Origin: Methyloversatilis discipulorum
GTDB taxonomy: Bacteria > Pseudomonadota > Gammaproteobacteria > Burkholderiales > Rhodocyclaceae
Direction: 5' to 3'
DNA: 52,496 nt
NCBI RefSeq assembly: GCF_018780585.1
Contig: NZ_JADMJL010000019.1
Span: 180,880 to 233,375 of the forward strand
In this document: positions 48,029-52,496 of the stretch, one piece after another
Layout of the letters: each line of letters begins with the position of its first letter
Numbering within the stretch: the stretch's first letter is position 1
The notes under the pieces: model-generated
What the model saw: only the letters and a program-made list of their open reading frames with translations
Database searches by the model: none
Told to the model about the DNA's origin: nothing
Translations under genes and position numbers: made by a program

Positions 48029-48080
48029 CCGGGGCGCCCACAAGGTGCCCCGGCGCGACCGGCCGGGGGAGGCCGGTCGC
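48029..48080 (+). terminator. Tandem hairpins after acxC
   Basis: Hairpin 1 pairs 48029-48038 with 48044-48053 (10 bp including one G-U in RNA, loop CACAA). Hairpin 2 is a perfect 10-bp stem, 48055-48064 with 48071-48080. There is no T-run. Either or both could stop transcription or protect the acx mRNA end. Confidence 0.55.
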
Positions 48081-48257
48081 AGCGACAGCGGCCGGTTCCG
48101 GCCGGCCGCCTTCCTCCAAACACCCTGACGCGGAATCGGCAGTACCCGTATGCGGCCTTTGGCGGCTGCAGGGGGCCCCTCACGCCGAAATGTCCGTCCA
48201 GGTCATGAAAAGCGTCGTGCGCCCAGCGCACGGAACGGCGCCAGAAGGAGACAGAAG

Positions 48258-49268
48258 ATGCTTCACCAGCTCAAGCGGTTCGGCAGCGGCGCACGTGCCG
48301 CGGTCAATGTCGTCACCTCGACGCTTCCCATCGCCATCATCGGTGGTCTGCTGTACGCGGGCTTCTTCGTGAAGGCCGAAGCCGTCATCAACAAGGTCGA
48401 GCCCAAGGCAGTCGAGCGGCGCGACAACTTCTTCAGTGTCACCGCACCGAGCGAGCAGATCGCCTGGGCTGCCGGTACCGGCGGCAAGATCGTTCGCAGC
48501 GACGACGGCGGAAAGACCTGGCACCGCCAGGTGGCCCCCACCTACGAGAACCTGCAGGGCATCGCCGCCTGGGATGCGCAGCACGCGGTGGTCGCGGGCA
48601 ATCACGGCGTCATTCTCTACACCGCCGACGGCGGCAGCTCCTGGAAGGCCGGGCAGGTGCCGAAGTCGGACAACCCCAACAAGCTGTTCCGCGTGCACAT
48701 CTTCGACGGCGTGGCCTGGGCGGTCGGCGAATTCGGTTCGCTGCTGCGCTCGGAAGACAAGGGCGTGACCTGGACGCGCGCGATGGAAGAAAAGGACCGC
48801 GCCTGGAACGACATCTACTTCCGCGGCCAGAACGGCTGGCTGGTCGGCGAATTCGGCACCGTCATGCGCACCACCGACGGCGGCGCGACCTGGACCGAGA
48901 ACGAACTCGAAAACAAGGTGAGCCTGATGGGCGTCGATTTCCGCGACGACCAGAACGGCGTTGCCGTGGGCCTGACCGGGACTCTGCTGGTGACCAGCGA
49001 TGGTGGCGCCAGCTGGCGCGAAGTGCCGCGCCTGACCCGCGAACACCTGCTCGACATCGCATGGGACGAGAACCGCTGGGTCGCCGTCGGCGACAAGGGC
49101 GTGATGGTCACGTCGGACGCCGCAGCCTCCGAATGGAAGCTCGGTCGCATCTCCGAGGGTGACGTCTCCTGGCGCACGCAGATCGCGCGTGCCGGCAATC
49201 GCTACTACGTATCGGGCGCCAATCTGGGCGTGCTCGAGGGCGGCAAGCTGACCATCGTCGGTCGATAA
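48258..49268 (+). CDS. YCF48-like beta-propeller protein
   Basis: A 336-residue protein with one N-terminal membrane anchor (about residues 15-38, VVTSTLPIAIIGGLLYAGFF) and a beta-propeller built of YCF48/BNR-type repeats. These carry the repeated signature SDDGGKTWHRQ, TADGGSSWKAG, TTDGGATWTEN and TSDGGASWREV. YCF48 (Hcf136) assembles photosystem II in phototrophs, but heterotrophs carry such proteins beside RND transporters and DUF1302 proteins, as here, where an accessory transport or assembly role is inferred. The ATG at 48258 follows AAGGAG. It has no recognisable photosynthesis partners. Confidence 0.85.
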   Translation: MLHQLKRFGSGARAAVNVVTSTLPIAIIGGLLYAGFFVKAEAVINKVEPKAVERRDNFFSVTAPSEQIAWAAGTGGKIVRSDDGGKTWHRQVAPTYENLQGIAAWDAQHAVVAGNHGVILYTADGGSSWKAGQVPKSDNPNKLFRVHIFDGVAWAVGEFGSLLRSEDKGVTWTRAMEEKDRAWNDIYFRGQNGWLVGEFGTVMRTTDGGATWTENELENKVSLMGVDFRDDQNGVAVGLTGTLLVTSDGGASWREVPRLTREHLLDIAWDENRWVAVGDKGVMVTSDAAASEWKLGRISEGDVSWRTQIARAGNRYYVSGANLGVLEGGKLTIVGR

Positions 49269-49289
49269 GAAGCGCAGGGGGAGAATGCT

Positions 49290-51668
49290 GTGAAAAACGA
49301 AACTTTCAGCAAGGTCGAACACGCGTTCGCGACGCTGATCCGTCATCGCACCTGGGTGGTGCTGGCGGTGGCGCTGCTGACCGCCGTCATGGGGTATCTC
49401 GCGAGCCACGTCGAAGTGAAGACGGTGTTCAGCGACTTGCTGCCGAAGAACCACCCGTACGTCGCGGTGAACCAGCAGTTCAAGTCCACCTTCGGTGGTT
49501 CGAACATGGTCAGCATCATGATCGAGGTGAAGGAGGGCGACATCTTCAAGCCCTCGGTGCTGGCCAAGGTGCAGAAGATCACCGTCGGTCTGCAGCAGGT
49601 CGACAGTGTCGACACCTACCAGATCATCTCGATCGCATCGAAGAAGATCAAGGAGGTGCGCGCCTCGACCGAGGGCGTCGAGTCGCGGCCCATCATGTGG
49701 CCGGAGCTGCCCAAGGGGCCGGCCGAGATGGCGGTGCTGAAGGAGGCGGTGCTCAACAATCCGCTGATCTACGGCCCCTATGTGTCGATGGATCTGAAGG
49801 CCACGCTGATCACCGCCGACTTCCTCGACGGTGACATCAATTACAGCAAGGCCTTCGAACAGATCATGGGTCTGGTCAAGGAGGCCGATGGCGACGGCGT
49901 GATGGTGCGCGTGGTCGGCGAGCCGGTGCTCTACGGCTGGGTCAATTACTACCTCGACGAAACCATACAGATCTTCTTCGCCGCCATCGCCTCGCTGGTC
50001 ATCATCCTGATGCTGATCACGCGCACCTGGCACGGCACGGTGCTGCCGCTGCTGGCCGGTGTCATCAGCGCGATCTGGGCACTGGGCGCAGCCAAGCTGA
50101 TGGGCTTCCACCTCGATCCGCTGGTGATCGTGGTGGCCTTCCTCATTACGGCGCAGGCAATCTCCAACTCAGTACAGCTGATTTCGCGCTACGACGACGA
50201 GATCGCGCACGGCGCGACGACGTCGGCCGCGGCCGCGGTGGCGAGCGCGAAGAACCTGTTCAAGCCTTCGATGCTGGCCATCGTCGCCGACGCGGGCTGC
50301 GTGCTGGTGGTGGCGCTGACCCCGATTCCGATGCTGGAAAAGATTTCCTACATCGGCACGGTGTGGATCTTCTCGATCTTCGTCAGCGCGCTGATCATGA
50401 CCCCGGTCATGCTGTCCTTCTTCAAGCCGGGACAGGGGTTCGTGCATCCGCTGAACATCCGCCCGGTGCTCGAAACCATCCTGCGTGCCTGTGCAGGTGT
50501 CGTCACCACGCGCCTGCGCTACGTCGTGCTGGCCATCACCGGCGTCGTGTTCGTGGTGTCCGGCTGGTATGCCTTCAACCTGAAGGTGGGTGACGCCAAC
50601 CCGGGTTCTCCCATCCTGTGGCCGGACTCGTCGTACAACCAGGATGCGTCCGACATCAACCGCCAGTTCCAGGGTTCCGACCGCATGTTCGTCGTGGTCG
50701 CCGGCAAGGAGAAGGGCGCGCTGCGCGAGCCGGAAGTGCTGCAGAGCATGGCCAACTTCCAGCGCTACATGGAAGCCCAGCCCGAGGTCGGCGGCAGCAT
50801 TTCGCTGGCCGACATCCTGCCGCAGGTGCGCCGCGTGCTGCGCGAAGGCAATCCGATGTACGCCGAACTGGGCAACGACGCCGGCGAGAACTCGGAGCTG
50901 ACCTATATGTTCGTCTCCGGTTCCGATCCGGGCGACATGGACCGCTACGCCGATGCCGACGCGAAGAACGGCGCGGTCACGCTGTTCTTCCGCGACCACC
51001 AGGGTGAAACCATCCGTACCGCGGTGGCCCGCGTGCAGGACTACGTGGCGCAGAACCCGATCGAGAAGGCGGACTACCTGCTGGCCGGCGGCCTGGTCGG
51101 CGTGCTGGCCGCGGTCAACGAGGTCATCCTCGCCGGCCAGATCGAGGCGATCGCGCTGGCGCTGCTGGTGCTGGTCGTGTGCTGCACGGTGACCTACCGC
51201 TCCACGGTGGCCGGGGTGTTCTTCATGATCCCGGTGATGCTGTCCAACACCATCACCTTCAGCTACATGGCATGGCAGGGCATCGGCATGAACATCAACA
51301 CGCTGCCGGTGGTCGCCCTGGGCATCGGTCTGGGGGTGGATTACACCTTCTACATCGTCGATGGCATCCGCGAGGAACTGCACCACAACCCCAATGTGGA
51401 GCGCGCCATCGTCAAGGCGCTGTCCAGCGCCGGCCGCGGCGTGCTGGTGACCGCACTGACGCTGATCACCAGCGTCGGTCTGTGGAGCTTCTCGTCACTG
51501 CGCCTGCAGGCCGACATGGGTCTGCTGATCGCCCTGTGGCTCTTCATCTCGGCCTTCAGCGCGCTCTTCATCATGCCGGCCATCGTCTATGTGTTCCGCC
51601 CCGCGTTCATCGTGGGCAGCAAACAGCGCCCGATCGAGCGCGCCGAAGAACCTGCAGTCGTTGTGTGA
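49290..51668 (+). CDS. RND/MMPL-superfamily transporter
   Basis: A 792-residue inner-membrane transporter with about twelve transmembrane helices in two repeats: one near the N terminus, a first block at about 225-385, then one at about 410, and a second block at about 615-775. Two large periplasmic loops lie between them. The MMPL-type segment LGIGLGVDYTFYIVDGIREEL is conserved. The start is GTG at 49290 preceded by GGGGGAG. The gene lies 21 bp after the YCF48-like gene and 91 bp before a DUF1302 gene, the usual order for this module. The substrate is probably hydrophobic, such as a sterol, terpenoid, lipid or hydrocarbon; the sequence does not define it. Confidence 0.88.
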   Translation: MKNETFSKVEHAFATLIRHRTWVVLAVALLTAVMGYLASHVEVKTVFSDLLPKNHPYVAVNQQFKSTFGGSNMVSIMIEVKEGDIFKPSVLAKVQKITVGLQQVDSVDTYQIISIASKKIKEVRASTEGVESRPIMWPELPKGPAEMAVLKEAVLNNPLIYGPYVSMDLKATLITADFLDGDINYSKAFEQIMGLVKEADGDGVMVRVVGEPVLYGWVNYYLDETIQIFFAAIASLVIILMLITRTWHGTVLPLLAGVISAIWALGAAKLMGFHLDPLVIVVAFLITAQAISNSVQLISRYDDEIAHGATTSAAAAVASAKNLFKPSMLAIVADAGCVLVVALTPIPMLEKISYIGTVWIFSIFVSALIMTPVMLSFFKPGQGFVHPLNIRPVLETILRACAGVVTTRLRYVVLAITGVVFVVSGWYAFNLKVGDANPGSPILWPDSSYNQDASDINRQFQGSDRMFVVVAGKEKGALREPEVLQSMANFQRYMEAQPEVGGSISLADILPQVRRVLREGNPMYAELGNDAGENSELTYMFVSGSDPGDMDRYADADAKNGAVTLFFRDHQGETIRTAVARVQDYVAQNPIEKADYLLAGGLVGVLAAVNEVILAGQIEAIALALLVLVVCCTVTYRSTVAGVFFMIPVMLSNTITFSYMAWQGIGMNINTLPVVALGIGLGVDYTFYIVDGIREELHHNPNVERAIVKALSSAGRGVLVTALTLITSVGLWSFSSLRLQADMGLLIALWLFISAFSALFIMPAIVYVFRPAFIVGSKQRPIERAEEPAVVV

Positions 51669-51673
51669 GGGCA

Positions 51674-51712
51674 GCCCGTCGCGCCCGTCGGTGTCAGCCG
51701 ACGGCGACGGGC
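51674..51712 (+). terminator. Long hairpin between the transporter and DUF1302 genes
   Basis: GCCCGTCG (51674-51681) pairs with CGACGGGC (51705-51712) and CCGTCGG (51685-51691) with CCGACGG (51698-51704) around loop TGTCAG, with a 3-nt bulge. No T-run follows. It could act as a partial terminator or as a mRNA stability element. Confidence 0.5.
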
Positions 51713-51759
51713 GTGTGCAGGCGGCTCATGGGTAGTCCCAAACAGGAGGGAGTGGAGAC

Positions 51760-52496
51760 ATGAGAAGAAGCAGAACCTTCAGGCGGACCGGCACCGGTCT
51801 GGCGGTGGCGGCGGCACTGGCGATGATGGGCATGCCCGTCGCGCAGGGCGCCGAGGAGGCGGCGAAGGAGGGCGGCAACTGGGCGGGTACGGACGATTTC
51901 AGTTTCCAGCTGTCGGGTTACGCGCGTGCCTGGGCCTCGTTCAATCTCGAGGATCAACCGGAACTGAGCGCAGTCGGCAAGGACAGCGCCGGCAAGCTGT
52001 CGATGTTGCGCGGCTCCGTGCTGCTCGACGCCGACGCGAAGACCGGCCCGGTCAAGTGGAAGGTGATCGGTCGCCTCGACCGCGAGTACAAGACCAACTA
52101 CCTCGAAGATCTCGAAGACCTGCGTGTCGCCAACGGCACGGCCGGCGGCAAGAGCATCACCGAAAACTACAACAACGGCGACATCCGCGAGTTCTGGGCG
52201 GAGATTCCCATTGGTGACCGCATCACGGTCAAGGCTGGCAAGCAGCAGCTGGTGTGGGGCGAGTCGGACTTCTTCCAGGCGATGGATCTGGTGCACGGTT
52301 ACGACTACAGCTGGCGCCTGTTCTTCGAGGGCGAGAACGAGGAATGGCGCAAGCCGCTGATCATGGTGTCGACCAAGATCCGCATTCCCGAAGCCAAGGG
52401 CATGATCGCCGCCTTCGTACGTCCGGGCTGGGACCGCTGCGAGGACATCGGCAACACCTACGATATCCGCGGCGGCCGCTGGTTCTTCCAGCCCTA
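51760..52496 (+). CDS. DUF1302 family protein (partial, runs off the right edge)
   Basis: The first 245 codons are present. The start ATG at 51760 follows AGGAGGGAGTGGAGAC. A signal peptide (about residues 1-31, ending near VAQGA) precedes a body rich in aromatic-alternating beta strands: FSFQLSGYARAWASFNLE, then REFWAEIPIGDRITVKAGKQ, then WGESDFFQAMDLVHGYDYSW. These fit DUF1302, a family of predicted outer-membrane barrel or periplasmic proteins. It commonly accompanies an MMPL transporter, a YCF48-like protein and DUF1329; a DUF1329 gene would be expected beyond the window. Confidence 0.85.
   Translation, partial: MRRSRTFRRTGTGLAVAAALAMMGMPVAQGAEEAAKEGGNWAGTDDFSFQLSGYARAWASFNLEDQPELSAVGKDSAGKLSMLRGSVLLDADAKTGPVKWKVIGRLDREYKTNYLEDLEDLRVANGTAGGKSITENYNNGDIREFWAEIPIGDRITVKAGKQQLVWGESDFFQAMDLVHGYDYSWRLFFEGENEEWRKPLIMVSTKIRIPEAKGMIAAFVRPGWDRCEDIGNTYDIRGGRWFFQP

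Noticed and set aside
48022-48257. Short open frames in the acxC-YCF48 gap.
   Set aside because: They overlap strong inverted repeats, lack ribosome sites and show no protein-like composition.

Overview
The window is GC-rich DNA from the chromosome of a betaproteobacterium. The gene order rimP-nusA-infB-rbfA-truB-rpsO-pnp, two PEP-CTERM proteins, an acetone carboxylase operon and GTGGGAG-headed REP palindromes suggest Rhodocyclales or relatives such as Methyloversatilis. That placement is inference; there is no rRNA or other decisive marker here.

Positions 1-9,230 are conserved information-processing genes. A leader promoter is followed by a terminator-like hairpin and then rimP, nusA, infB, rbfA and truB. 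rpsO follows with its own promoter, then pnp, then a tRNA cluster (Pro-TGG, Arg-TCT, His-GTG) with a clear sigma70-type promoter. Positions 9,360-15,420 hold bacterioferritin (lacking the usual heme-ligand Met) and rdgC on the minus strand, then parE and parC, separated by an unusual G-rich/C-rich repeat. Positions 15,520-18,400 carry a divergent histidine kinase/LuxR-type response regulator pair and a PEP-CTERM protein.

Positions 18,560-36,520 are a two-partner secretion system. It consists of a 16.3-kb gene for a 5,419-residue filamentous adhesin (LktA/FHA type) overlapping by 4 nt the gene for its TpsB outer-membrane transporter.

Positions 36,800-48,060 look like a ketone-utilisation region. 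Acetone carboxylase (acxABC) converts acetone to acetoacetate, and the ScoAB-type CoA-transferase would activate acetoacetate to acetoacetyl-CoA. The sco genes continue into a MerR-like regulator, a 2-Cys peroxiredoxin and two glutathione-transferase-like genes. Near-consensus sigma54 (-24/-12) promoters precede both acxA and scoA. A weaker one precedes a divergent cupin gene. All three are accompanied 40-170 bp upstream by related GTCCGA/TCCGGAC elements, which suggests one enhancer-binding activator controls them. The activator gene is not in the window. A CHRD-domain PEP-CTERM gene sits between the divergent cupin and sco promoters, flanked by two similar copies of the putative enhancer. 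REP-like palindromes and a 246-bp tandem duplication lie at the edges of this region.

Positions 48,250-52,496 hold a YCF48-like beta-propeller protein, an RND/MMPL transporter and the start of a DUF1302 protein, a recurrent trio probably involved in envelope transport of hydrophobic compounds. Strong hairpins separate this module from acxC and separate its last two genes.
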